This document shows, piece after piece, positions 22,685-33,518 of a stretch of 64,000 bases of DNA (positions within the stretch are counted from its first letter, which is position 1; the number at the start of each line of letters is the position of its first letter). A model generated the notes under the pieces. The model was not told where the DNA came from. It was given only the letters and a program-made list of their open reading frames with translations, and ran no database searches. Source of the stretch: Paraphoma chrysanthemicola (lineage: Eukaryota; Ascomycota; Dothideomycetes; Pleosporales; Phaeosphaeriaceae); assembly GCA_020744225.1 (NCBI GenBank), contig JAGMWG010000002.1, positions 496,001 through 560,000 of the forward strand, written 5' to 3'. Position numbers and translations under genes: made by a program.

Positions 22685-23140
22685 TTTGATAGTGGAACTT
22701 GGTAACAGTGAATCTGATAAATGGTCTATGGGGGGTATCTTAGCACAATAGAGCACGTCAACAGGCTGAGGAAACAGTATTCAGTACAGTGTAAAAAGGA
22801 AAGAGGAAAGTGGGAATGAGTGTTTCAAGTTGCAGCTGAGGCGCAATTGCATGGCGGCGACTTCGCTGGCGCTGCGCGAATGGCGTGTTTGCCCCGCCGT
22901 TCCGCATTCCCGTCGCGCCTGCGAAAAAGTCCAGGCTCGCGTCATCTTCCGCGCCCGCTTGGTCACGACTTCTTTCCTCTTCCACTTCCGAGGTCTTCTT
23001 TGCGCCATCACGAGATCACGAGAGCCGCGAAATAAACTTCGCAACATCTCAAATAACGCGCTGACAAAGCCGACGGCATTCACATTCCGCCGACAGGGTC
23101 GCCACGCGCACGAGGCGCATCACATCTCACGACCGCAAAT
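22685..23140. promoter_or_regulatory. Shared divergent promoter region
   Basis: This 456 bp gap separates the starts of two divergently transcribed genes, the DET1-like phosphatase and the PRKRIP1 homologue. No gene is seen within it. It must contain both promoters; no specific element was identified. Confidence 0.4.
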
Positions 23141-23755
23141 ATGTCAGAGCCCATCCCAGAGTCAATACCCACATCGGCCGACCCACGGTCGAAGCGGCCC
23201 ACCAAGAAGCGCGCGCTTACTCCACGCGACGCCTATGCCTCATCAGTTGAGGCTCTGTTTGCGAAGCCGGATCGCGACATCGCCATTCCTACCTCAGCCG
23301 TTGGCAAACCTCTCGCAGCACCTCCGGAGATCGTCGCGAATGTACAAGGATCCAGCGCTGGTGCTGGCTCGGGAGAGTTCCATGTCTACAAGGCGAGTCG
23401 GCGGCGGGAGTACGAGCGCCTTCGCATGATGGACGAGGAGGTGAAGCAAGAGGAAGACGAGAAAGCAGCCAGGGAGCGGAGAGAAGAGCTCGAGAAGAAA
23501 GACAAAGAGAAGACGGAGAAGAACCGACTGAAGCGGGAGAAGGCGCGGCTGCGGAAGGAGCGAGCGAAACAGGGCAAGAAGGACGCTGGTAGCGAGAGGG
23601 AAGGAACACCTGTGGCCGCTGGCGACAAGGGCAAGAAGAAGCTGGTACCCAAAAGCAATGGACCAAAAGTGGACGACAACGACGAAGCGCCGAACGAAGG
23701 CGGCGAGGTCAAGAACGTTGAGGAGATTGGCCTGGTCATTGAGGACGATGATTGA
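23141..23755 (+). CDS. PRKRIP1 homologue (DUF1168 spliceosomal protein)
   Basis: An intronless 204-aa protein. Residues ~15-110 carry the DUF1168 (PF06658) region, with KKRALTPRDAY near the N-terminus and the diagnostic FHVYKASRRREYERLRMMD. This is followed by a long, highly charged Lys/Glu/Arg helix (residues ~105-150) and an acidic tail ending EDDD. In humans PRKRIP1 is a component of the catalytic (C/C*) spliceosome, where its long helix bridges the U2 core and other factors; the same architecture is visible here. The protein is probably nuclear. Length matches the family (human ~184 aa). Confidence 0.88.
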   Translation: MSEPIPESIPTSADPRSKRPTKKRALTPRDAYASSVEALFAKPDRDIAIPTSAVGKPLAAPPEIVANVQGSSAGAGSGEFHVYKASRRREYERLRMMDEEVKQEEDEKAARERREELEKKDKEKTEKNRLKREKARLRKERAKQGKKDAGSEREGTPVAAGDKGKKKLVPKSNGPKVDDNDEAPNEGGEVKNVEEIGLVIEDDD

Positions 23756-23885
23756 GATGGGCGCAGGCGGATGAGATAATAATACATGATACCCCTTAGT
23801 GACCTCGACGGTCATTCACAGCATACCACATCTTCTCGCTCCCGCAGTCTACACACTCCCACCCACAAGCGCCTCCAGCTCTAAT

Positions 23886-25205
23886 CTACAAGTACTTTTC
23901 CATCAGCCCCTTAACCTTGTCCAAATCCAGCGCCTCAATCCTATTCCCATTTCCCTCCATCGTCTCCGCCATACACACCGCATTGTAAATCGCCTCCTCG
24001 ACACAATCCGCCGCAGCCTCAAACAACGCATTGATCGTATGATCATGCACCGTCTCCACGCTCGTCGTAATCGGCCTAAACGGATCCTCATCCTCGGGCA
24101 CCTGCAACGCATTTCCCGTCGAAAACGCCAGGAAGATATCTCCCGACGGATTCGTCCCGTACCCGCCGACCTTTGCGAGTCCAATCGTTGCACGCTTCGC
24201 CAGACGCCGGAGTTGCGTAGGATGTAACGGCGCATCAGTCGCAATTACAACAATAATCGATCCATCCTTTTTATCCTTCGCTTCCTCAATCTTGAACAGA
24301 TGTTTCGCCTGCCCCAACAACTTCTCATCCGTGGGATTCGCAGCAAACAGCGCTTTCTGCTCCTCATATATCTTGCGTCCGATCGGCGCGCCCCCGATTT
24401 TAAAATCCCACATCTTGCCGTAATTCGCCTGGACGAGGGCGCCGAGGGTGTACGTCTTGCCTTCGATGGCTGTTGGGATGATGCGTGAAGAGGATCCAGT
24501 CCCGCCTTTGAAAAAATGACATATCATACCCGTTCCGCCGCCAGAATTCCCTTCTTGCACCGCCTCGCTACTCGCGTTGTCGATCCCGTTAACAACGTGT
24601 GTGGCTTCGACGGCGAAACGCGTCACGTCGTGTAAGTACCCGTCGAACGTCTCGCCGACGACGGGGAGGAGGAACCATCCTGCTTTCCCTTCTTCGTCGG
24701 AATGCTCGCGGATGGCGTGTTGGTAGACGCCATTGTATGCGTTTCCGACGCCGAAACTCCCGGTAATAATAATTGGGCTGTGCAGGAGGCCGGTTTCTTC
24801 GATCCAGTGTGATCCAGTGAGTTCGCCGCTGCCGTTGAAGCGGGAGAGACCCGCGAAGGACCCGTGTGTGAACCAGTCGCGCCGCGGGAGAATGGTGGTT
24901 ACGCCCGTGTGGATGGTGTTGCTGGGAGCAGAGGGGTATAGAGCGGAGGAGTGGATGGATGTTGTGGATACCAGGACGCCGGGGATGTCGGTGATGGAGT
25001 TTTTGGGACCGGGTTGGTAGCGGCCGAGATGTAGGGTAGGTAGGAGTGTGCGTATGCGGCAGCGAGGTGTCTGGGATAGATTGGGTTGATGAGATGGGAG
25101 TGAAGTAGTGTTGGTTTCGGGATTGGAGGGAGTGGTCGTAGACATTGTTGGAATTGGTTTTGGTGAATACTGAAATGCAGGTATGGTATGGGTTGAATAT
25201 GACAA
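23886..25205 (-). CDS. Peptidase family S58 (DmpA/BapA-like) aminopeptidase
   Basis: A 439-aa single-exon protein; an internal Met at 25145 is an alternative start. After a polar Thr/Ser/Pro leader, the sequence ITDIPGVLVSTTSI matches the S58 N-terminal signature. NSGGGTGMICHFFKGGTGSSSR is the region where family members self-cleave before a Ser that becomes the N-terminal nucleophile of the beta chain. Downstream GALVQANYGKM and IVVIATDAPLHPTQLRRLAKRATIGLAKVGG are also family-typical. Bacterial relatives release N-terminal D- or beta-amino acids from peptides. The fungal substrate is unknown. It lies head to head, 786 bp apart, with the C69 dipeptidase homologue. Confidence 0.87.
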   Translation of the reverse strand: MSYSTHTIPAFQYSPKPIPTMSTTTPSNPETNTTSLPSHQPNLSQTPRCRIRTLLPTLHLGRYQPGPKNSITDIPGVLVSTTSIHSSALYPSAPSNTIHTGVTTILPRRDWFTHGSFAGLSRFNGSGELTGSHWIEETGLLHSPIIITGSFGVGNAYNGVYQHAIREHSDEEGKAGWFLLPVVGETFDGYLHDVTRFAVEATHVVNGIDNASSEAVQEGNSGGGTGMICHFFKGGTGSSSRIIPTAIEGKTYTLGALVQANYGKMWDFKIGGAPIGRKIYEEQKALFAANPTDEKLLGQAKHLFKIEEAKDKKDGSIIVVIATDAPLHPTQLRRLAKRATIGLAKVGGYGTNPSGDIFLAFSTGNALQVPEDEDPFRPITTSVETVHDHTINALFEAAADCVEEAIYNAVCMAETMEGNGNRIEALDLDKVKGLMEKYL

Positions 25206-25991
25206 TGAAGATGGAATCTCAAATTAAACTCATTACGGATTTACTTATACCAATTTACACAACTCAATGCCGCCCTTTTCGTGGTGTTGAAAGTTGTTAT
25301 TAGCCCTCTTGTGGAGAATTTCCTGCCCCGCTTTTCAGGCCTTTGAGCTCTGGATGATGACATGCATCTGTCTTTTGGAAATCGTGTGCTAGTATAGGAA
25401 GGTCAATTGACACCATGGACAGCGCGGAGTCATATGTGCAGCAATAATCATGCGTTGCACCATGTACATGATAGGATTCTTACTGTGGGAGATTGCGGAG
25501 GATGATTCGGAGTTGAGGTGCCCCGCTTTTGGTCGCCTCGTTGGTAGCTTTACACTGCACCTCCAGACTTGGTCAAGCTTCAGCACAGCTGAGAGATGGG
25601 CGCGTAGTTGGAAATGCTCCTGCTACAATCGTACCACAGTATGCTTTGAGAATAGTTTTATACTGTGGCGGAAAACTGCGTTGTGTTCGTTTTTAGACAT
25701 TGAGAAAACCGGAATAGCTCGAAGAGAAAATCTTCATGGCCTGAAGCAAGATTACTCAACAGGAGTAATGGCGATGATAGCATTCAGAGCTTCAATTACT
25801 GGCCTCGCGATCGCACTGAAAGATCTAAAGACGTTACTTCCACTGCCGTGCGGAATTACAACCCTCAAGCCACCCCACTCTTGAATGCAGATCGAACGTC
25901 ATCTTCGAGATTCCTCGGCCCTTCTTGAAATTTGACATCAACAAACATCACAAATGTCTTGAAGAAGTCTAACCCACAGACTGCAACAGCA
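25206..25991. promoter_or_regulatory. Divergent promoter region between two peptidase genes
   Basis: About 790 bp separating the S58 aminopeptidase and C69 dipeptidase starts. A 144-codon plus-strand frame at 25450-25884 has no recognisable motif and is not called. The stretch is presumed to hold both promoters. Confidence 0.35.
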
Positions 25992-27569
25992 ATGCGGTTC
26001 CCAGCCTACTTACCAGCGATACTGCTATCATTAGCACCAACCACGCTAGCCAGCTACGCCTTCTATGTCGGCAAATCGCTCACCCAAGACGGCGCCGTCC
26101 TCGTCGGCGGCACAGGTGAAGAAGTCTCTTCCCACTGGCTCCAGATCTTCCCAGCAGCCGACCATGCGCCCGACGCAACACTCACCGTGGGCGTGACGGA
26201 AGACGCTGTGATGCCTGGCCGTTTGTTGAACATCTCGCAAGCACCGCATACATTTCGGTATCTGTCTATGGAGTATTCCGACTACGAAGGATTCCCGGCT
26301 CCTTTGACGAATGGTGGTGTGAACGAGAAGGGTATTGCGGTGAGGGATGTCTGGGCGCAGAATCGGGATGAATTGATCGCTATGACGCCGAATCCGCAGA
26401 CGGGATTACAGTATTCTGATCTTGCGCGGGTGGTGTTGCAGCGCGCGAGCACTGCGAGACAAGGGGTGGAATTGATTGGGCAGATGATCGCGGAGTATGG
26501 GTATGCGGATTATGGTGGCAATTCGCATCTCATTGCTGATGCGAACGAGGGCTGGGTCGTGTGGGAGATGTCTGGGGGTATGAAGTTGTGGGCGGCGGAA
26601 CGACTGGGTGAAGACGACATTCGCGTGTTGTATCCCGGGTACATTGAGAATTTCCCTGTGGACTTTGCGAATAGCTCGGACTACATGGGAAGTCCGAATA
26701 TTGTCAGCTTTGCAGTCGAGCAGGGTTGGTGGAATCCAAACGGCACTGACCCGTTCAATATCTTCAGAGCGTATGGTGCACAGGGCGAAAACTACACCGC
26801 AAGAGATGGGGGGTTCAAGTACATGTCGCAGGCTGCACTCGAGAATGCTACGCGCGCTATGGCTCCAGTGACGGAAACGGATCTGATCGAGCGCGTTCGC
26901 GACTACCGTATCTCGGACGACGAAGCTGGTTATGGGCAAGTTGTCTCTCTATACCCAGACATGGATCCAGATCTGATCCGGATCTGGGTCGCTCCGACAG
27001 GGTCCGTAACAGCGCCGTTCAACCCGTGGTGGTTGGGCGCGAAGAGTGTGCCACCAGAGTACGGACAGCATCGCTACTTGACCAAGGAAGCTGCATCGAC
27101 TTTCTTGGACCCAGACTTTCAGTACCAAGAAGCAAGTTACTTTGCCGGACGCATCTTCAAGCAAGTTCTGTACTACACTTGTTCAGACCCAGATTCATTC
27201 CTGCCAGTCGTACAGACCATGCTGCACGGGTTTGAGAACGCGTCATTCAGCGACCTGGAATGGGTCGAGAAGAGTGCAAGTAGTCTTGTGGGAAATGGAC
27301 AACGCGAGGCGGCAGTAGAGCTATTGACATTCTACGCACACACCAGAGCAGACAAGGCAGTCAGTCTCGGAAAGACCATAGTGGATTCGCTGGATGCATA
27401 TGTCAAGTTGACCAACCAATTCAGGATACCGAACGGAGATCGCATCAATGATCCGGGGCTTGGGGCAGAGACGGTGAATTGCCTGGTTGGTTGGGACCCA
27501 GACCAGCCCGCTGACCAGCAAACAATGAAAAGGGAGGCGCGGATGAGGAGGTTTAGGCGACAGTTCTGA
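25992..27569 (+). CDS. Secreted peptidase family C69 (dipeptidase A-like) homologue
   Basis: Single exon, 525 aa from MRFPAYL; the frame is open 20 codons further upstream, but the signal peptide fits this Met. A hydrophobic signal (residues ~1-20, ending LAS) is followed by YAFYVGKSLTQDGAVLVGG, the C69 start. GGVNEKGIAVRDVWA, YSDLARVVLQRASTARQGVELI and YGGNSHLIADANEGWVVWEM are family-typical Ntn-hydrolase segments. In bacterial C69 dipeptidases the mature chain begins with a nucleophilic Cys; here the corresponding stretch reads ASYAFY with no Cys. It is either a Ser-type variant or inactive, unless fungal members generally differ. Several N-glycosylation sequons (e.g. NSS, NGT, NYT, NAS) agree with secretion. 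Probably extracellular or vacuolar. Confidence 0.85.
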   Translation: MRFPAYLPAILLSLAPTTLASYAFYVGKSLTQDGAVLVGGTGEEVSSHWLQIFPAADHAPDATLTVGVTEDAVMPGRLLNISQAPHTFRYLSMEYSDYEGFPAPLTNGGVNEKGIAVRDVWAQNRDELIAMTPNPQTGLQYSDLARVVLQRASTARQGVELIGQMIAEYGYADYGGNSHLIADANEGWVVWEMSGGMKLWAAERLGEDDIRVLYPGYIENFPVDFANSSDYMGSPNIVSFAVEQGWWNPNGTDPFNIFRAYGAQGENYTARDGGFKYMSQAALENATRAMAPVTETDLIERVRDYRISDDEAGYGQVVSLYPDMDPDLIRIWVAPTGSVTAPFNPWWLGAKSVPPEYGQHRYLTKEAASTFLDPDFQYQEASYFAGRIFKQVLYYTCSDPDSFLPVVQTMLHGFENASFSDLEWVEKSASSLVGNGQREAAVELLTFYAHTRADKAVSLGKTIVDSLDAYVKLTNQFRIPNGDRINDPGLGAETVNCLVGWDPDQPADQQTMKREARMRRFRRQF

Positions 27570-28964
27570 TGGAACGAAGTGGTGGCCGTCTGTAATATGC
27601 AAGTGTGGGCACATGGCCTGTGCCAGTGCTCTTCCTGTCGAACCTTCCGCCTCGTCGGTAACGCTAGAATTACCAGAACCAAAGCTTAACCTAACGGCAT
27701 CTTACAAACTGAGGGATCTCCTGATCATATGGCCCAGACGATGTGACTGCCACTTTCTAGACTCCATTGCATCATCTCGGAAGATGCCTCATGGAATGGA
27801 TATCGCACAATGTGATCCTTCGCCTAAATTGCAATAGTCCACAGATGACTACGACCATATGACCTGCCTACCATAGGTAATGTTACGTTCTTAATTTAAC
27901 AGGCCTACTAGGCTTTGCACTTTCGCTTTCAGGTTGCGTTGACCTCGTGTTGAGGTTCAACCGCTGCCCTTACCACTCAGGAGTCGCTCAGGAGCCGCGC
28001 AAAGTTGCTGCCTGGCGCCATGCGTTCCACTTGTGCCGCGTAAGCTACCGACTCCTTGGTGGAAAAACAATCATTGTGCGAACAACTACTCAATCGAGGT
28101 ATGGAGACGAATGCGACGAGAAGAGATGGCCCGCAAAAGGGCGGCCTCTAATAATCCTACTCGTTTGGAACCGGATTGCGATCGGAGGCTATCTTCTCCC
28201 GACCACCGACCGCCCGGTCGCTCCCTCAGGCGCCAACCACATCAAACGAATTGCACACCTCCAGCCTCGCTCTCGCATCCTCGTATTCGCACCGTTCCGG
28301 TCGAAACAGCTGCCCCGGTCCCGATGCGCGCCTTCGTTAGGCAGACGTCAAACGTCGGCGTTGCTCTTGCCTGATAAGTCCGTCATTTTCCACCATGGCG
28401 AGTCTTGCGTCCTGACGGTATCATGTATGACCACAAGTCACAATCCTTGGGCCTCCAGTAACTTTTTTTGGCGCCTAGGCCGTTTGTTACTTTCTCACGG
28501 ACTCTTCTGAACGTTTGCACATCCTAAAAGGGCGACTGTACTGAAAAGGGAAACGGCTTTACGAAGGGCGCTCTTAACCTTCGACACGTATATTTTCGAG
28601 TTTCAACGCATCGAGTTGTCAGACGCACGTCAACCAAAAGCGTATTCCCGTATCCAGCCAGCGGACGAAACGCAGTGACCCACCCGCTGTGGCGGCCCTT
28701 GGGAAGCTTGAGCGTATACCTTTCCGCCTTCGGTCTAGCCGTCGCCTCGCTTGCACCGCGGACTCGAACTGGGCCGTCGGGATCCCTGACCATCTGGGCA
28801 CTCTTCCCCGGGTGGTGGCGCCGAGGTGCGCATCTCTAGAAGATTGCAGACTCGTGTTTTCTACCCCGTCTTTCACGACCTCACCTCCAAGTACCTTCTT
28901 CCCGACCATTTCGCTTGAGGGACTGCGGCAGAACATGCGCTGAACTGAGCGCGCCTTACAGAAA
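27570..28964. other. Intergenic, upstream of the ABC transporter
   Basis: About 1.4 kb without a supported gene. The frames at 27947-28510 and around 28619-29110 have no recognisable motif. The right part should contain the ABC transporter promoter and 5' UTR; no drug-response element could be assigned by eye. Confidence 0.4.
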
Positions 28965-31900
28965 ATGCCGACACGATCCCCAGCACCATCGTCCAGCGTG
29001 GCGATCGACGAGAAACATGGCAGGTCGCCATCTGAAGAGGTCAAGCCACCTATGGCTGGCCTGAGTGAACAGGAGAAAGAAATCATCGAAAGGCAGCTCG
29101 ACGCGCCCAAATTGACGGTCGGCTACTTTGCCCTCTTTCGATACGCAAGCAGAAATGAGATCATCATTATGGTGATTGCGCTCATTGCATCCATAGCCGC
29201 TGGCGCTGTCATGCCGCTCATGACAATCGTTTATGGTAACTTTGCGGGGACTTTTACAGGATTCTCAGTCGACGCTCTCGCGATATCACATTTTCAGGAT
29301 CAGATAAACACTTTAACTCTTTACTTCGTCTACCTAGGTATGGCATCTACCCGTTGTTGGTAACGTTAACTAATCCCCCGCAGGCATCGCCTCTTTCTTC
29401 ACATCATGGATCAGTATCGTTGGTTTCTCGTACACTGGAGAGCGTATCACGCAACAAATCCGGGAATTGTATCTACGCGCCATCTTTCGGCAGAACATCG
29501 CATTCTTCGATTTCCTCGGATCTGGCGAGGTTACCACGCGCATCAGCTCCGACATGAACCTGGTGCAGGACGGCATTGGCCAGAAGATCGGTCTCTTCGT
29601 CGCAGGTGTTTCTGGATTCATCACCGCCATCATCATCGGCTTCATCCGGTCTTGGAAACTGTCGCTGATCATGCTTTCGGCCACGGTCGCGTTGATTTTC
29701 ATGATGGGATTCAATGGCACCATGATGAAGAAGTACCAAACGGTCTCCATTGACGAGTACGCTACAGCGGCGTCCCTGGCGGAGGAAGTCCTGGCGTCAG
29801 CTCGCAACGTGGCTGCGTACGGAACCCAGAAGAGACTGGAAGAGAGATACAAGACGCTCTTGAAAAAGGCTGCCAATTTTGACTTCAAGGCTAAGTTCTG
29901 GCTATCTATGATGATTGCGGGTATGATGGGCATATTGAACTTACAATATTCTCTGGCTTTCTGGCAAGGAAATCGTTTCCTCCACAGTGGAGAGCTGGGC
30001 GTTTCGAACATCCTCACTGTGGTCATGGCTACAATGATTGCCGGTTTCTCGCTCGGCAATATCTTACCCCACATGCAAGCATTCGGTGCCGCAACTGCGG
30101 CTGCAACGAAGGTTTTCAACACGATCGAACGCATATCACCAATCGATCCGGAGACAGACGAGGGCGAGAAACCAGAGTCTCTCGTTGGCAACATCGAATT
30201 CAAAGGCATCAAGCACATATATCCTTCCCGCCCTGAGACCACAGTATTGACTGACTTCAACCTGGAGGTGCCGGCGGGCAAAATGATTGCGCTGGTCGGG
30301 GCTTCAGGAAGTGGAAAATCAACCGTCGTGGGCCTTTTGGAACGTTTCTACCTGCCCATGGAGGGACAGGTGCTTCTAGACGGCAAGGACATCACCACTA
30401 TAAACTTGCGCTGGCTCAGGCAGCACATGGCCATCGTTAGTCAAGAGCCTGTCCTTTTCAGCGTAACGATTTACGAAAGTATCGTTCATGGATTAGTCAA
30501 CACAGAATACGCCAATGCGTCCGACGAGAAGAAGATGGAGATGATCGAGAAGGCCGCTCGAATTGCGAATGCACACGACTTCATCATGGAGCTGCCTGAG
30601 AAGTACCAAACAAAGGTTGGTGAGCGAGGCAACCTCTTGTCAGGTGGGCAGAAGCAGCGCATTGCTATCGCCCGTGCTATTGTGTCTGACCCAAAGATCC
30701 TACTCTTGGACGAAGCGACTGCAGCCCTGGATACCAAATCGGAAAGTGCCGTACAAGAGGCTCTAGACCGCGCGTCACAGGGACGTACAACAATCGTCAT
30801 CGCCCATCGTCTTTCAACTATCAAAAGTGCCGACAGTATCGTGGTTATGGCCAAAGGACAGATCGTCGAGCAAGGCACCCATCAAGAACTGCTTGGCCGC
30901 GATGGTGTCTACTCCAGCCTTGTCCAGGCACAGGAACTTACCTCGAAGCTCAATACTGGTAATCGAGAGTCTGTTCTCGGTGATCCAGAAAAGTCGAAGG
31001 CGATTGAGGGAGACGTGGAAAAGCTTGCCTTACTTCGCACCACAACGTCTGCCCCTTCAGAGATTGCCAGGAAACTCGAGAAAGAGAAAGATCAGGAGTA
31101 TGGCACCTGGGAACTCGTCAAATTTGGCTGGGAAATGAACACCGGGGAGCATGTCACTATGACCATTGGGCTTGTCTTCAGCTTTCTGGCGGGCTGCAAT
31201 CCCGCTATCCAGGCCATCTTCCTTGGCAACTCGATCAATTCTCTGCTTTCGCCAGGCACATCACTGGGAGGTCTTGGCATTAGTTTCTGGTGCTGGATGT
31301 TCTTCATGCTTGGACTTGTCATCTGGGGCTGCTATTTCGCGCAAGGTCTGACCCTGTCCAGAGGCTCTGCTCGCCTCATTGGCAATGTTCGTGAGCGTGC
31401 CTTCGGAGCCATGCTACGCCAGGACATGGAGTTCTACGATGGCGACATGGTCACATCCGGCGCTCTTGCCAACTTTCTGTCTTCGGAAGCCAATCGACTG
31501 GCTGGTTTGAGTGGCTCTACGCTCGGCACGATTCTCAGCGCTGGAGCCTCAATTATCGTCGCAATCATTGTAGGGTGCGCTTTTGGCTGGAAACTGGCCT
31601 TGGTGTGCACATCGACCATTCCACTCATGTTGGCATGCGGCTACTTCCGATTCTACGCCCTCACTCGCATGGAAAAGCGCACAAAAGGAGGCAACGACGC
31701 TGCATCGTTTGCTTGCGAGGCGGCCTCTTCGATCCGCACTGTTGCCACTCTTTCGCTCGAAAAGCATCTTTTGCACGAGTACCATGACAAGCTCGGTGAC
31801 CAAGCCAGGGACAATTTCAAGTTCCAGAATGTCTCCGGTGTTCTTTACGCCACTTCACAGGGTCTTTCCATGCTCATCTTTGCCCTTGTCTTCTGGTATG

Positions 31901-32914
31901 GAGGTCGCCTGCTGCTGTCTGGACAGTACACCGTCTTACAATTTTTCATCATCTACTCCGCTATTATCAACGGTGCGCAGTCCGCTGGTGCCATCTTCTC
32001 CTTTGCACCTGATATGGGCGAGGCACGGGATGCCGCCAAGCTGCTCAAGTCATTCGTCAACCGCATTCCCAAGATCGATCACTGGTCTACGGACGGCAAG
32101 AAGATCGACAGCTTAAGTGGTGCAGTCCAACTGCAAGACGTGCGGTTCACCTACCCCGGTCGACCAGACCATCGCGTTCTGAGAGGTGTAAGCCTCCGTG
32201 CTGAGCCTGGCCAGTTTATCGCCCTCGTCGGCGCCAGCGGCAGTGGCAAGTCCACGGTCATGCAGCTCCTCGAGCGCTTCTATGACCCAACAAGCGGTGA
32301 CGTTCTCGTCGACGAGGTCCCGCTCACAGACTATAATCTCCAAGACTACCGCGCGCAGCTAGCTATTGTCAGTCAGGAAACCACCTTGTACACTGGCACG
32401 ATTCGCGACAACATTCTAGCCGACAAGGACGATGTATCAGAAGAAGCCATCATTCAAGCGACCAAAGACGCAAACATTTATGAATTCATTGTACGTCTTC
32501 CTCTCACCCCTTGCTGCCCGTCAATCATAGGCTAACACAGCACAGACATCTCTCCCAGACGCCTTCAACACCCTCGTCGGCGCAAAAGGCGCCCTCCTCT
32601 CCGGCGGCCAGCGCCAACGCCTCGCCATCGCCCGCGCACTCCTACGCAACCCTAAAATCCTGCTTCTTGACGAAGCCACCTCCGCACTTGATTCGACCTC
32701 GGAGCGCGTCGTCCAGGCTGCCCTCGATCTGGCGTCCAAAGGTCGCACGACAATTGCAATTGCGCATCGCCTCAGCACGATTCAACACGCGGACAAGATC
32801 TACGTGTTTGACCAAGGAAAGATTGTAGAGACGGGACGCCACGAGGAGTTGGTCGAGAGGAAGGGTGTCTATTGGGAGTTGGCTAAGTTGCAGGCTATGG
32901 GTGCGCCGCAATAA
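28965..32914 (+). CDS. Full-size ABCB (MDR/P-glycoprotein type) transporter
   Basis: Three exons, 28965-29337, 29384-32490 and 32546-32914, giving 1282 aa. The order is TMD1-NBD1-TMD2-NBD2. TMD1 begins near residue 62 (IIIMVIALIASIAAGAVMPL). NBD1 has Walker A GASGSGKST (~430), LSGGQKQR (~545) and Walker B ILLLDEATAALD (~563). TMD2 starts near 715, and NBD2 has Walker A GASGSGKST (~1075), LSGGQRQR (~1178) and ILLLDEATSALD (~1198), followed by AHRLSTI. Both ATPase sites look intact. The second intron lies inside NBD2. The family exports hydrophobic drugs, toxins, lipids or peptides across the plasma membrane using ATP. The N-terminus is cytosolic and Ser-rich. The nearest named relatives are fungal MDR1/atrD-type pumps; Ste6-type pheromone export is a less likely alternative. 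Confidence 0.94.
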
Positions 32915-33518
32915 TGAGGTTGGGGGTTTTGGGGTGGTTTTTCGGCAAGGTGTATAGACTTGGATTAGATACCGCTGGACATGAGCATATATCGCGGTTA
33001 GAATTTTATAATGGACGATTCTTATTCTGAGCAAGTAATTTTGCTGTATTTTACTGTGAAAACAGGATCGGTTGATATGTATATATACTTGTATCCAATC
33101 TATGCTTTTAAATCTCTCTATACACATGCTTGACTACTAACGCCATCATACATGCAAACGTATGGGTACGAGATACGATATGCGGAACACAAGCATGGCA
33201 TTAATCAACATGCTTCATACGCATACACATCCACAAAGCAGTATGTAGTATTGTGCCTGCTTATAAGAACAAGAGCCATGCCAAAAAAGTATCCCAGCGA
33301 GGTAAATCGCAGTTCCCCAGTTCCGTATAAACGCCTCTAATATGAGTAAGTGATCTCTATCATCTTCATCTTCCATTTTCGCACACTGTTTTTGATTCTT
33401 TTCGACACGATTTGCCCGGTCATTTCAAGGATCCAGGTTCGGTTGACAATCTTGCCCAGTCAAACATTCATGCAAGCAGGATAGATGATGGAAGCAGGCA
33501 CCGACTGGATGACAGCCA
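32915..33518. other. Convergent intergenic region
   Basis: About 600 bp between the 3' ends of the ABC transporter (plus) and the PRPP synthetase (minus). AT-rich, consistent with two 3' UTRs; no gene seen. Confidence 0.4.

Noticed and set aside
23294..23815. Minus-strand frames opposite the PRKRIP1 homologue (up to 173 codons)
   Set aside because: Shadow frames of a highly charged, biased coding sequence on the other strand.
25450..25884. 144-codon plus-strand frame between the two peptidase genes
   Set aside because: No motif; lies in the probable divergent promoter.
27947..28510. 187-codon plus-strand frame upstream of the ABC transporter
   Set aside because: No recognisable motif, no coherent splice context, composition not gene-like.
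29370..30281. 303-codon minus-strand frame
   Set aside because: Antisense shadow of the ABC transporter's first half.
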